Made by a program: the position numbers and the translations under genes. Source: Aedes albopictus (lineage: Eukaryota > Arthropoda > Insecta > Diptera > Culicidae). From it: DNA of 64,000 nucleotides. The notes beneath the pieces were generated by a model, which saw only the letters and a list, made by a program, of their open reading frames with translations, was not told the origin of the DNA and did not search any database. Where the stretch lies: contig NC_085138.1 in assembly GCF_035046485.1 (NCBI RefSeq), positions 446,005,204 through 446,069,203 of the forward strand, read 5' to 3'. Positions 22,600 to 34,034 of the stretch are shown here, piece after piece (positions within the stretch are counted from its first letter, which is position 1; every line of letters starts with the position of its first letter).

Positions 22600-23467
22600 A
22601 AGCTTCAGGCATGCTCGGTTTGGTTTGACTTGTCCTTCTTTAGACAGATTTGGGAACGAACGGACGTGTTCGTGCGGCGCTCCGGCGCTGCGGCCGACGG
22701 CAGGTTTTGCAGCATTTTTGGATTCACGACAACGATGAACTTCAATTTTGTTGTACCCTGACCTTCATTTTATTCCTCTTGTATCTTGCAATGGGCTAGC
22801 ACTGGAGTTTTGGTCGCTTTGTTTCTTCTTCAACCCGGTTTTCCAGCTCCAAATCTTGGATGATGAAATGTATTACGCTTCTTGATTTTGAATCTAATCT
22901 TCCAATACACTTACTAATACCAGTTCTCGAAGATCCTCTCGCCAGCCATTTGTGGTGGGTTTTCTGTTCGCTTCTTGACCGTTGACGTTGAACTGGTAAT
23001 CTCTTGTATAGTCGTGAGTTGGACAGAAGTTCTCATACTATTTCAGAACCTGGTAGGTCATCTACATCTTTATTAGTTATGGGATTTGGAGCCTATTTGA
23101 ACATCCTGACAGTTGATAATAATTCAAAAAAAAAACTACAACCATTTTACTATCGAAAAAGTGTACGACAAAGTATACAAAGTTATATTCTGTCACGGTC
23201 GCCATGGTTGATAGAGTTCTTTCAATTAGATTGAATAATGACTATTTTGTCATTTATGTTAACTTTTCTTGATATTTAATTAAATTCTAACACGTCGAAT
23301 AGAGGTTAGACTACACCTGGGGAAGAGCTTGGACGGTCACATGATGAGTGTCGTTGAACTTGGATGGGACCGTTGGACCATACTGTAATATTCACCAGCA
23401 TTCAACTGTATCGAAATTATGGCGTGTGTTTCCTTTACCCAGTCCGTTTTCTGCATCTATAATTATT
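22600..23467. other. Unassigned intergenic DNA
   Basis: A brief GC-richer patch (22660-22700) and nothing else recognised. Confidence 0.35.
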
Positions 23468-24173
23468 AGAGTGGGTCATCGTTTATATGGAAAAATGAAA
23501 AATTCAATTGTATCCCATCAGATCAAAGCTTTTTTGATCCCATTTCAGGACCCAAATAAGTGTGCAAAATTTGGGCAGGATCGATTATGTCTACGTTTTG
23601 CGCATCGCGTTTGAAGTTTGTATGGGGTTTTACATGGGAAAACACACTTTTTTTTGCATTTTTCTCATAACAAGCTCGATTTTTTCTAAAACCATGTAAC
23701 CGATAAAGTAAAAACATAGCCTAGAGTGTCCTGAAAAACTTTGTCGAAGACCGCGAAGTGATCAGATGCTCATAAAAAAAGTTATAGCGTTGACATTGCT
23801 TGGCGAAACAGCATGATTTTGTTGCTATTGTTATTCCTTTACATGTTAAAACATAAACACATGCATGCGGTTCGTTGGTTATAACTATTTTCACAAGCAT
23901 CGGATCGCTTTGCGGTCTTCAACAAAGTTTTTCAGAACATCCTAGGCTATCATTTTACAGTATCTGTTGAAAAGTTTCAGACAATTTTATTCAACTTATG
24001 GCAAAAATGCAAAAAAGTATGTTTTCCCATACAAAATCCCATACAAATTTCAATTGCAATGCGCAAAGTGTAGACGCAACCGATCGTGCTCAAATTTTGC
24101 ACAGATACTCAGGACCCGAAACGGATCCAAAAAAGCTTTGATCTGAGAAAACGGTTCCGATGACCCACGCTTT
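23468..24173. mobile_element. ~700-bp inverted-repeat element R, copy 1
   Basis: The termini are inverted, with agagtgggtcatcg at the left and cgatgacccac at the right, and the interior shows further imperfect inverted symmetry. A gcggtcttcaacaaag-type block appears twice in opposite orientation. A second copy lies at 48345-49045 in the opposite orientation. No transposase. Ends of this copy are known to within a few bases. Confidence 0.75.
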
Positions 24174-24174
24174 A

Positions 24175-24407
24175 CTCCATATGTTTCATAAACTCGCAAG
24201 AGCAGCCCTAGCCTTCTTGATCCGTGCTCCTATGTCGATCTTGGTTCCGTCATCTGACGCGATCTGGCTGTTAAGATATTGAATGTTCTCGACCTCTTCC
24301 ACTGACTGCTTGCCCAGCTACTGTAAAGCTGGAGGGGTTGCCCGTGTTGACATCCAACGATTTGGAATTGCTGACGTTGATGATTAGATTCGCCCTAGAG
24401 GAGCGTT
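24175..24407. other. Possible decayed LINE fragment
   Basis: The minus-strand frame has phrases such as NLIINVSNSKSLDVNTGNPS that faintly resemble retrotransposon polyprotein text, but no motif is decisive. Confidence 0.2.
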
Positions 24408-24600
24408 CAGCCTTCCTCTGCCAATGACTATTTTGCATATCATGTGGCAGGCACGAAGACACTCTTTGCCCAAGGGAGTCCAGAAAATTTCCTTTATGAA
24501 TGGTTTCTGGATCGACCGTAAATCGAACCCGTCACCCTCAGCCTGGCCATGTAAAATAACCGCGCGTTTACCGCTGCGGCTAGCCGGGTCGCATTTGTTA
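24408..24600 (-). mobile_element. Feilai-type SINE fragment, minus strand
   Basis: It contains in inverse the diagnostic blocks ctgccaatgactattttgca, ggcaggcacgaag and atcgaacccgtcaccctcag, followed by the tRNA-like head ending in a ctagccgggtc phrase. The 3' part is missing. Confidence 0.7.
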
Positions 24601-24877
24601 TTATTAGTCCGTACACCTATTTTACGGTTCTTTTGTCCATTAAGGCACTACATGAGCGAGTATCTGCGTTTACACTTTGTACAACGCCAATATAGCGCCT
24701 AAATGTATTCTATTCTACTGTATCGAAAATAAAAATACACTAGAGCGCCAATGGCGCTGTACTCAGTTTTCCTATTTAATTATTTTAATGACTTTAGTTG
24801 TAATAATTAATTATGTTTAAGTGCCCATCTTGTAGAGGACTTTTTGTTTTGGTAAACAAACTTTATTTGACACTTAT

Positions 24878-25138
24878 AGCACAGAGAAACAGACGTAACA
24901 CTTAGAAACAATTTCATTTTAAAAAAACATGGCCACGAAAACGTAATCGCCCAATGCTAAACATACTGTGCTTGGCTGGGCCACCACTAGATGGCGGTAG
25001 TGAGCAAACGTCAAACAGGAGCAAAAACCATACCAGCGCTGCGAGTGGTCAATCAACCTACTACTGAATATTTGAATCAACCGTTAAAAATGTGATCGAT
25101 GGAAAGCGATCAGAGTGTGACGTCTGTTTCTCTGTGCT
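24878..25138. repeat. Inverted-repeat element with ~24-bp ends
   Basis: agcacagagaaacagacgt at the left is matched inversely by acgtctgtttctctgtgct at the right, and the agreement extends a few bases further with one mismatch. There is no coding capacity. A separate 29-bp inverted pair (24988-25016 with 25369-25397) overlaps it, so boundaries may be more complex. Confidence 0.6.
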
Positions 25139-26280
25139 TATAGTACCGCTACTGACGCTGAAAGGGCGAGACAACTACATGTTAGTCACACGAACAGTCG
25201 CGACATTGGATTTCTGTGGCTGGTTATTCTAATGTATCGAACTAATTGCTTTTTGTGCTGCTGTCACTTCTAAACCACAGGCAAACAGATGTCTCACTTT
25301 GTCTTCTTCCCACCGTTGCTTTTTTATACGCTTAGTTCAATATTTGGTACTTCCAAATCTGTCACACTGTTTGATGTTTGCTCACTACCGCCATCTACTC
25401 AGTGATTTACGCAACACTGTGTGATTAGTATAAAGCGATTACATTTTCGTGACGGTGATTTTGACTGCAATATATTCAAAGCGATACGCCTATTTGTGCT
25501 TCTACTCTATTTATTGTAGAATGATGATCACAACAGTGTTGATATGTGGCTATTGATCCTTTTCCAGTCCGAATAAGGGTCCAGTGGGAGTTGCTGTTGG
25601 CAGATATCCAAGCATCTGAGTCCGCGACAGCCATCGGCTCAGAGGATGGTGTCAGCGCATTCGGCTGACGATCATTAGGCCGAGGGCCTTTAGGCCGAAT
25701 TGTCGTTAAGTCAATTGTACTCTAGGAGGATGGCTTTCCAATTTTGACAGATACAAAAATACAGCTATTTTATCTTTTCTGACGTTTCACGTATTTCACA
25801 TATTAGGTCTTACTTTTTTTTTTGCTTTTGTTAAATCTCATTATGAAATTTCAGATTAAGTGAAAGCTATCTGACTTCCCGAGTACTTCCCCTCAAAATC
25901 AAAAACAGAAAGAAACCATAATGTCAAACTAGCTGTCCTCGTCAAACTTTTTTGCACTCTTGCCTACTGCGATCTTTGACGTTCTAAATTACAAGTACTT
26001 CTGAAAACCATGTTGAAATTCTATAGGGCACTGCACTGTTAGACGCTCTCCTTATCGACTCACCGTTTTGCAACCCAATCCCCAATCATACGAGCTATTA
26101 ATTAAGAGCGTGAAAATGGCTAAATAAACCATTGTTCAGTGGTGTCAGTGGCTGTTTTTCTGGGACAAGAAGAGACAAGCAGACATAACACTGACGAGGC
26201 AAGTTGGTCGTGATCCCTAATGGTTATTTCTTTCAAAATAAATCATCATAACGGATGGTACGTATTTTAACCATTTAATA
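25139..26280. other. Intergenic DNA downstream of the kinase gene
   Basis: No gene seen. Around 25660-25705 a gccga/taggccga phrase resembles the short repeat at 32083-32153. At 25931-25990 lies a diverged copy of the repeat at 895. The remainder is unremarkable. Confidence 0.35.
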
Positions 26281-26283
26281 TCT

Positions 26284-26805
26284 TTTATTTACTTTATTCA
26301 GATATTCTGAGTATATACAATTTAGCTACATGCTTCTTCACTGCGTTGCAAGTATGTATCCTTCTGTGTATCACTGTGGTAATTTATCATTTATCGTAAA
26401 TCCTAACATGTTTTGGATTGATTTTTTTTTTTTCATTTGACAAGATTCGTTTATTTTCTGTTTACCATCCAGGTAACACATTAGATAAAATTACTAACAG
26501 TTTCATGAATCGAAATACTTCGATATAATAAATATCAATTATTGTAAACATGGTGCGATAGGGACATTTGAAATGTGTGAACAGATAAACGATGGTATGA
26601 GATGGGGAAATGATCATGAGTAATGATGACATAACATTGAATGACTAGAGTTAAGTTATGAAGGAAACGACTTATTATGAACTCGATCGTGTCTTTGACA
26701 TCACGCACTTTTATATCCAATAGACGTTAACACGCACATAAATTTGTCCAACGAATGGATGCTAAGCGCATGTCCCCAGAAAGAGTAGCCGATCATGAAA
26801 GGAGC
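26284..26805 (-). other. Probable 3' UTR of the kinase gene with poly(A) signals
   Basis: The minus strand downstream of the stop codon at 26806 contains AATAAA at 26450-26455 and again at 26293-26298 and 26284-26289. An untranslated region of roughly 350-520 bases is the simplest reading. Which signal is used cannot be told from sequence. Confidence 0.45.
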
Positions 26806-28328
26806 CTACTTGTGAATACTAGCCTCGATCTGGGCTTGGATCTGTTTGACGGCCGATCCGGCGGTGGTAGCCGAGGTCCGTCTCAGGAAGGAATTGATCG
26901 TTTTCATCGATCGGTTCTCGACCGCATTGACGGCGTCCCAGTCGACGGAAATGCTACGGGTTTTCATCGAGTTTTTCAAATTGTTGGCCGTTTCGGTGTG
27001 GGACGCTGTGGTTTGTTGCTGGAAGTGGTTCACGAGGCTGGTCTTGTGGATCTTCTTGACAATGCAGTCATCCTTGGGAAGGTTGACGGACGCGGCGTTG
27101 GCGATCAGTCGGTTCTGCTCCAGGTATCGTTTGGCCACGTTCGCAACAGGGACGTCCCTGCTGCTCATCTGGTTGACGCGGAACTTGGTCCGCTTGACTG
27201 TGGCCTGATCCTGCTGCGTGAGACTGTTTTGGGTCTTGAGCTTGTCCTTGTCGGTGGCTTCTTCGGTGATCTTCTTCTGCTTGACGATCGTCTTCCGAAC
27301 GGTGACGGTTTTCGTGCCGTCGGCTGCCGTTTTGGTGCTCTTGGTTGTTTTCGTCACGATCACCTTGGTACCCTCGGAGACTTCGGTTGTCGTCGTCGTC
27401 GTGGAACTACTGCTGGAAGTCACTTCCTCGGACGCCGCGGACGATGATTCTTGAACGTGAGGAGGTTTCAGAATTGCGTTGCGATCACAGAACTTGGTGT
27501 AGTTTTCTTTGAATACTGAATCGTCGTTGCACAGACTGATCGATTTGGGCAGGAACTTGAACGTCTGCAGTTTGAAGGTTTCGTTCGAGAGGAACTCCGG
27601 TTGCTGCGCAAGTTCGTTTAGCTTGTTCTGCGCCTTTGACGTTTTGGTTTTAACCTTGGTCTTGAGACTCTCCAGGTCCGTGTCCAGTTCGGCCGTGCTG
27701 AGAGTGATGGGGCTTAGTGGGGTCACGGGGGTACTTGAACCGTTACTCTGTGGTGTCGTTGGGATATTGTTCTGTGTCTGTGGTTGTTGTGAGGATGATT
27801 GTTGGGGGTGTTCTGGCACGGGTTCCTTATATTGGATGGTGGTAGATAGTTTTAGTAAATCGGACAGCATTCGTAACTCATCACATACCTTGACTTGAGT
27901 GGGTTGAACGACCATTTCCGGTAGAGTCTGCTGCTGTTGCGATTGCAAATTTTGATGATCTGAGAAATATGAACGAGAATGGTGATCAGATGGTGACAAC
28001 ATTCCGTGCGAGGCTGGTTGAACAGTAGAAGATCGCTCGAAACTACTACAACTACTTAGGCTACTGCTGCTAGTATTGCAATTACGACTAATGTTGGTGT
28101 TTTCAATTTCGTTGGCACTCGGTTCTGTGATGTTAGAAACTACTTCTAATGGCACTAATGCGGGGCGAGATGATGCATGGTTCGATTGGTGCGGGGAATT
28201 GATGAAACTCTCACTGTTCGGTGGTTGGTGCAGTAGGTTAGTAGCGCTCACTTCCGATGAGAGTGGTGACGAAGACGAACAACAGGAAGTTGACGATGAT
28301 GGGGATAGTAGCAACGGGTCTTCGTCGC
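26806..28328 (-). CDS. MLCK-type kinase gene, terminal exon: Ser/Gln/Thr-rich C-terminal tail
   Basis: This exon encodes residues 373-878 of the assembled protein, ending at the stop codon at 26806-26808. The acceptor (ttctatttcgcag) leaves GC as the first two bases. They complete the G left over from the exon at 33343-33517, keeping frame: ...SLAR-G-DEDPLLL. The tail has Ser-rich and Gln-rich low-complexity blocks, a Ser/Thr run and a repeated Lys/Thr stretch (VIVTKTTKSTKT). It ends with a charged region closing ...AQIEASIHK. No folded domain is recognised. An internal AAG|GTATGTG at 27889/27888 resembles a splice donor, so a shorter isoform is possible. Overlapping plus-strand frames of up to 230 codons are shadows of this exon. 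Confidence 0.85.
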
Positions 28329-29779
28329 CTGCGAAATAGAACGAGAAACAATAATTTTCGTTTTGGCGTTGTCTGCGCTCTTTCGGGATTGGTTGGTTAT
28401 GCCTAACGGTTATCAATCCGTAACACCTGTGCTACGGATCGGACGAAGGCTTCCTCTTTTTGTAGACTTTTGTTGTTTTTTAGGATTAAAGGGAGTCGAA
28501 ATAGATCAAAAGGCCATTTATGCAATAGAAGTAAAAAAGAAAGCGTGTTAATTGTTGAATCAACATGAAGAACAAAATTCAGCTTTTATTTCTTAGTATG
28601 TATCAGTTGCACGTGCTTATAATTCTAATATCACTTATATAATTCGCTAATATAATAGCGTTGTCATATTTACACTTCAATTCGGGCCCTATCAGCTAGC
28701 TATATACATTTACAGCGGTTGTTCCTATATTAGTAGTAATACTCTAGTAGTTCTGGCTTATTGGTACGTCGAATCAACACACACTCTCGTTCAACTCTGG
28801 GTTGGAAGACTAATGTCGTTGTTGGTTCGAAGTGCCGGAAGTCTTCGGAGCTAGGCTGTTTGTGGTTCGGTCGGTTCGGTGGAAGGGGGATTCGTAGCAG
28901 TTTCACGGTCAAAGGCAGTCGGTTCGGTTCGGGCAAGATGTGAAATACAAATATACAAGGCATTTGATAAGTATCAACAATTGAATTGAGTCTTGAAATG
29001 TTAACTAATTATTTACAAATGGGCGTGGATTTCTCGTTAGAATTAATGTTAATGCATGCAAACGTTTTTTATTTCATTTCATTTGTTGTGAATCGGAAGG
29101 TTTATGACAACTCCATTTGGGTAAATTAAATTAGGTAATGGATTCTACATAAACAATATCCCAGATTTTATTGTTAACATGGAAATACTGCAACAGCGCG
29201 CAACAGCTGCAGCGTAACAATTAATAACATTCGGGGTGTCTTCTTCTAGGACATAAAACATCCCAAGTTATCGAGGTTATCCCAGGTTCAGTTTCAAGTC
29301 TGCGATTTTTAATTTGAAAACAAAAAAAATGGTAGAATGTCCTAAAGTCAGGATAGAGCGAACAGTATTTGATATCTTTCCCATTTGTAGTTGTGCACTG
29401 CAAACGAAAATTTAACAACAGAATATGTAAAACATGAATATTAGACATTAACATCGTTATAACATTTGGTACTCTTATTTGAACTTACTTTTTATAACGT
29501 TTTCACATTTATTCGTATTCAGTATGGTGCTAAAAGATCACAAATCGCAGCAAACTGTGCACGCGACCAGCTTTGTTATCAAATCGGATGTCACATTTTT
29601 TGTCGATACCGCATTTTTGTGAATTCGACGGGTCGGTCGAAATGACAGCCGCCGCCAGGCCATCCGGCGATAGAAACTATTTGCACGACATCTCGGCTTA
29701 TTATCACCTCATCCTTTTCTTGATTATACACTCGGGAACCTTTTGAATTTTTAGCATATTTATCCAACGAAAATACGTT

Positions 29780-31020
29780 TTTTTGCAATTACGTTTTAAA
29801 AAGTCCTACTTTTCAGTTGGCGAAAGTATGATGAAACGGCCTACTTTTCTGTACGAATTTAAAGGCGCCGAAAAGTACTACTTTTCGGCACTCTTAAAAG
29901 TGCTGAAAAGTAGCACTTTTCGGAACTTTTCTAGAACACACTTTTAACGACCTGTCCCGTCTTCTGTAGATTGAGCTGTTGATGCCACATCCACTGAGCA
30001 GCTCGAATTAGAATCAGGCTAATTCCATTTCCGAATTGTACTGCAGACCAGGTATAGAAATATCACCTGAAACTCCTTTGCTTCTACAAATGTGCGACCT
30101 CAAGGGAGTTGATGACGGTGTGACAAAGTGACACCTACTCCACCATAGCCTACCTGATCGAAAAAAAAGTACGCTGATGATCATGGACTCTAGCACTTGG
30201 TTTCATGTTTGTGTAGCCGGAGAAAATGATACTGAATGAGTATTTTTCGTAATTACAAAAAATGTTGTATGCAATTCGTTGCAAAACTCGATTTTTTCAG
30301 CACTCGTCGTAATTATCCAACTCGGCAAGCCTCGTTGGATAAATGCACAACTCGTGCTGAAAAAATCATCATTTTGCAACTTGTTGCATAATAGTTATTT
30401 ATGCAACAAGTTGCAAAATGATGATTTTTTCAGCACGAGTCGTACATTTATCCAACGAGGCTTGCCGAGTTGAATAAATACGACGAGTGCTGAAAAAATC
30501 GAGTTTTGCAACGAGTTGCATACAAAGTTTTTTGTAATTACGAAAAACACCCATTTAGTGCGATCTTTTCTAGCTACACAAACATGTATCAGAAGGAACC
30601 ACGTGCGCGCGCTCATGCTTGTCGGCGTAGTTTTTCGTTTGATCAGGTAGGCTCTGGTGTAGTAGGCGTCACCAATGATCGAGATCCCGTTGTCAAACAG
30701 TTGTACACGAGAAAAAGCAAAATCAGATTCAGCAGCTGCCTCTACACTGGATTCGTAGTTCGAATCCGAATTGAAATCGTCCTGATTTGGATTCGAGCTG
30801 CTCAGTAGATGTAGAGGCAGAAGTTGAATCTACGGAAGGCATAGTGGTAAGTAAAAAGTGCGTACGAGCAAAAGTGCCGAAAAGTGCTACTTTTCAGTAC
30901 TCTTAAGAGTGCCGAAAAGTAGTACTTTTCGGCACACTTGCATTAGGGATGAAAAGTAGGCCATTTCAGCATACTTCAGACAACTGAAATGTTCAACTTT
31001 TCACAACGTAATTACAAAAA
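29780..31020. repeat. 1.24-kb nested palindrome (foldback element)
   Basis: The two halves are imperfect reverse complements about a centre near 30396. Outer arms carry ttgcaattacgtt / aacgtaattacaaa and blocks of gaaaagtagtacttttcgg. Middle arms share a cctacctgatcgaaaa / ttttcgtttgatcagg pair. The inner 305 bp (30243-30547) is a close palindrome, with tttttcgtaattacaaaa at one end and its inverse at the other. No transposase. A MITE or foldback transposon is the likely origin. Confidence 0.75.
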
Positions 31021-31812
31021 TAACTATTTTGTAATTGCGTTGCGTTTTGCCCTATTTTTCACTCGCGGTTGTAATGATAAAACGGCCTACTTTTCTTCAC
31101 TAAAGGTGCACTTTTCGGCACCTTTATCAGTACTCACTTTTCGATAACTTCAAAGGATACCGTAGACACAGCTGCTACTTCTACATCCTCTGATCAGCTC
31201 GAATCCGAATCAGGACTACAGTCGACTCTCCACATGTCGATGTTCTACATCTCGATATCTCTCCCTATCTCGATGGTTTGGTCGGTCCCTTCAATCTGCA
31301 TATATTTTATCTTTCTACATTTCGATATCTCCTTATCTCGATATCTCTCTATCTCGATGCGATCTCGTTCGTTTTTGTTCTAGATTTTCTCTCCATATGT
31401 CGATATGCCCGTTTTTACAGGTTGCTAGATCTCGTTTCTTAGGTGCAAAACATTCTGTGAAGGTGTAGTGACATCTGTTTGTTGACGGTTTTTCCTAGTT
31501 ACGGACGATTTTTCAATCTAGTGTGCATTACAAATTTGTTCTTGAGTTCGATCTCTCCTTATCTCGATGGTCCCTTCAATATCGAGATGTAGAGAGTCAA
31601 CTGTATACAGATTCAGATTAGGACTGCAGATCATGCATAGAAGCAGCAGCTGAAGCTGCTTTTGCTCTTGCCCATGGTACAATTGCGGTATGACGACGAC
31701 GGGAGTTTGCAAATTTCTGACACCTACCCTATCATTGCCTACCTGATCAAACAAAAGCACCACGCTGACGCGCATGAATGTCGCCACGTGGTTCGTCTTA
31801 ATTCAGGTAGGC
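31017..31812. repeat. Partial second copy of the foldback, split by a MITE
   Basis: After the main palindrome, the ttgtaattgcgtt end, the cggcctacttttc block, the ctgatcagctcgaatccgaatc block and (after 31605) the gcctacctgatcaaac block recur in order. They are diverged and interrupted at 31219-31603. A piece of the inner palindrome also recurs at 32210-32335. Confidence 0.6.
31219..31603. mobile_element. 385-bp MITE, TA target duplication, pogo/Tigger-like ends
   Basis: The ends are inverted: CAGTCGACTCTCCACATGTC on the left and CAGTTGACTCTCTACATCTC read inward from the right. TA flanks both sides (31217-31218, 31604-31605). The interior is full of atctcgatatctc phrases. CAGT-type ends with TA duplication fit the pogo/Tigger branch of the IS630-Tc1-mariner group. 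A second, interrupted copy begins at 59196. Confidence 0.75.
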
Positions 31813-32082
31813 TTGTCCGCACTGAGCGCATGAAAATTCTGCTCTTTCGATTTACACCACCAAAACCATCATATTTATGCAATCTTCCTATCTTACCTGA
31901 TAGAAGGATGTCTGAATATCCTAAATGTCATTTTGAACTGTCAAAAAATCGCACCGCAGTGCCGCACTGAGCGTGCAAAGAGAAATTCACTGGGGTGAAT
32001 TCACCCGGGTGAAGCATGCTCATGCTCATGCTCAAAATTGTTGGGAAAGGTAAAAACAACGGATAACTTTCAATTCGTCCTG

Positions 32083-32153
32083 ATGACCATTCGGCCTAAT
32101 GACCAATCGGTCTAATGACCTTCAGCCTAATGGCCTTCGGCCTGATGACCCAG
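32083..32153. repeat. Short tandem repeat, ~15-bp unit (cggcctaatgacc)
   Basis: About five units of the form atgaccwttcggccta, with small changes, lie head to tail. Confidence 0.7.
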
Positions 32154-32209
32154 CATCGTCTTAATAGCAAGATTGTACCAACAATTATACTGAATAGGTA
32201 TTATTTGCA

Positions 32210-32335
32210 ATTAGAAAAAAAACTTTGTATGCAACTCGTTGCAAAACTCGGCACGCCTAGTTGGATAAATGTACGACTCGTGCTGAAAAAATCATCATTT
32301 TGCAACTTGTTGCATAAATAACTATTAGTACATTT
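32210..32335. repeat. Fragment of the inner palindrome
   Basis: It shares with 30520-30250 the order tttgtatgcaactcgttgca, gttggataaatg, actcgtgctgaaaaaatc and attttgcaacttgttgcat. It represents one arm of the 305-bp palindrome. Confidence 0.65.
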
Positions 32336-33342
32336 TGGATCGAACTTCTGTCTCTTCTGTTTCGGAAAATGCATTATCACTCGCGATCCAAACACTCGAA
32401 GATACTTCAGGGCCGGCAAAATGAAACTACGCGGAAGAATTATACTTTCACACGCGGAAAACAGACCGAATGGAGTAGTCCCAGCTATATCATTAGCGCA
32501 ATCGTCGAATATTCTAACACAATCGCAGACTCTTCTTTTGAAAACTATTCACTTTCCAGTAAAAACTTCACCGGATGGCGTAGCGCCACGAACCAAGCCA
32601 TGATTCAGCCGAGCAAATCAGAAAACATCGCGAAGTTAAGAAAAACTGTGACAGCGATCTCAAAACGCAGCCGGACGCGCGCGCAGCTTGCTGCGATTAG
32701 TTCATGTAATTCACCCAGAAGGATACTACCCAAATGTTGGTTCCATTCCAGTGCACCACAAAACAACACCTACTTATTTTCAACCACTAAGCCTAAGAAC
32801 GGCTTATCTTAAGTTCCTTGTTATTTGATGGAGATGCATTATGGAACAAAAATGAAGTTATCTTTCGGTTAAACGCGATCGAAATGGCGTAGTTAGTCAC
32901 ATTGATTTTTCTTTTTTTTTTGTTTCAGGCGCAAGCCCTCATCTATAACACAAAAGCTCACATTTTGCTTATTTATAAAAGCTTGGCTTCTTAGTTTTCA
33001 ACCAACACGGGCAAATGTATATCTCGAGGTATGTCTCGATCTGTGGGAGGAAATATACAAGAAAACACGTAGCGGGACAAGAAACAGAAAAAAGGATCGA
33101 TTAATAAAGGAGGATCATGTTGGTTTGTTCGTTCTTACGTCGTTTTCTCTCGCTTTCTTAGGTTGTCTTCAGTGTAATTTTAGTCTGTTTTTGCTAAGCA
33201 GCGCGCTCACAACTAACATTACTAAGCATTTGACCAATTCAAATCAGGATGGTATCTCCATATACATGGAGATGGTGTACGTGTGTTTAAATGTGTTTTA
33301 GGCATTTGAACAAGAAAAAGCATGGAAACCTATTGGACTTAC

Positions 33343-33517
33343 CTCTAGCTAAGCTGCCCCGCCGGCTGCCGGCATCTGGGCGTCGAATTTGAACCGTTTC
33401 TCCACTGGGCGAGATGACATTCTCCGTTGCCTGTTCGAAGGCGTAGCGATTATTCGGATTCTCGTTCCACTTGGTGACCAGTTCTTTGAGGTTTTCTTTG
33501 TCGATCTCGGCGTCGGA
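33343..33517 (-). CDS. Kinase gene exon 6 of those found: post-kinase linker
   Basis: This 175-nt exon encodes residues 314-371 plus the first base of Gly372. It begins SDAEIDKENL and ends RRGSLAR. The acceptor is caacctttcag and the donor is AGAG|gtaagt. The segment carries a charged helix-like stretch (KENLKELVTKWNE) and an Arg-rich RRPDAGSRRGS patch. That patch resembles a basophilic-kinase phosphorylation context. It sits where vertebrate MLCKs have their autoinhibitory/calmodulin region, but I do not see a clear basic amphipathic calmodulin motif. Confidence 0.85.
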
Positions 33518-33584
33518 CTGAAAGGTTGAAATTGATTCATTGAACATGATGGACCAGGCGTCTCCATGTCGATAGTTCTTGTAC

Positions 33585-33732
33585 CTTGTTGTTACTATTG
33601 TTGTTGCTATCATTGGTTTCTAACCGCACAGGTTTAAAGGTGGTGATGGAAGGTCGTCGATTGGTCGGATAGTACTGCGGTTTTCGTTTGATCCACTTGT
33701 GTTTTAGGGCTTGTTCTGCAGTAATTCGTTCC
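33585..33732 (-). CDS. Kinase gene exon 5: end of catalytic domain
   Basis: A 148-nt exon encoding residues 265-313, starting ERITAEQALKHKWIKRKP, the last helix of the kinase fold with the conserved Arg and the H.W motif. It closes with an Asn-rich run (SNNNSNNK). The acceptor is ctgattttag and the donor AACAAG|gtacaa. Phase is 2 in and 0 out, consistent with both neighbours. Confidence 0.9.
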
Positions 33733-33802
33733 CTAAAATCAGAAACATGTTTTATTATTTCATCCATTTTGCTGTTCGAATGAAGTTGAAATCAGCACTT
33801 AC

Positions 33803-33955
33803 TTTTGTTCTTTTACCAAGCATCGGTTGATGAAGTCTATCGCTTCTTCGGACACGGTGTCAAATGCTTCGTCCAGGAAGTCATATCGGCCTATCGTGAT
33901 GTTTGCCATGGTCTGAATATCGTCTTCGCCAGCGAAGGGGGAAAGGCCGGACACG
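33803..33955 (-). CDS. Kinase gene exon 4: C-lobe
   Basis: A 153-nt exon encoding residues 214-263. It begins VSGLSPFAGEDD, the classic MLCK/titin-kinase continuation after the F-helix, and ends INRCLVKEQ. The acceptor is tgccgcacag and the donor AAAA|gtaagt. The 79-bp intron after exon 3 and the 70-bp intron before exon 5 are typical of dipteran genes. Confidence 0.92.
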
Positions 33956-34034
33956 CTGTGCGGCATAAAAAAACGGTAATTAAATATTTGCCTCGCATCA
34001 CACATTAAAATTTACTCGGAATTTTCACACTCAC

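Larger units (their letters stand above)
28329..33342 (-). other. 5.0-kb intron of the kinase gene
   Basis: Its donor is AGAG|gtaagtcc at 33342 and its acceptor precedes 28328. From 28330 to about 29779 nothing is recognised. The rest holds the nested palindrome (29780-31020), a related partial copy split by a MITE, and an unassigned stretch 32340-33342. In that last stretch a 147-codon plus-strand frame (32369-32812) has no recognisable domain. Confidence 0.75.

Noticed and set aside
26755..27898. Plus-strand frames of 230, 120, 78 and 129 codons opposite the terminal kinase exon
   Set aside because: Antisense shadows of a real minus-strand exon with biased codon composition; no domain seen.
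32369..32812. 147-codon plus-strand frame as a gene
   Set aside because: No domain, no splice or promoter context, an overlapping frame of similar quality and a position within an intron of the kinase gene.
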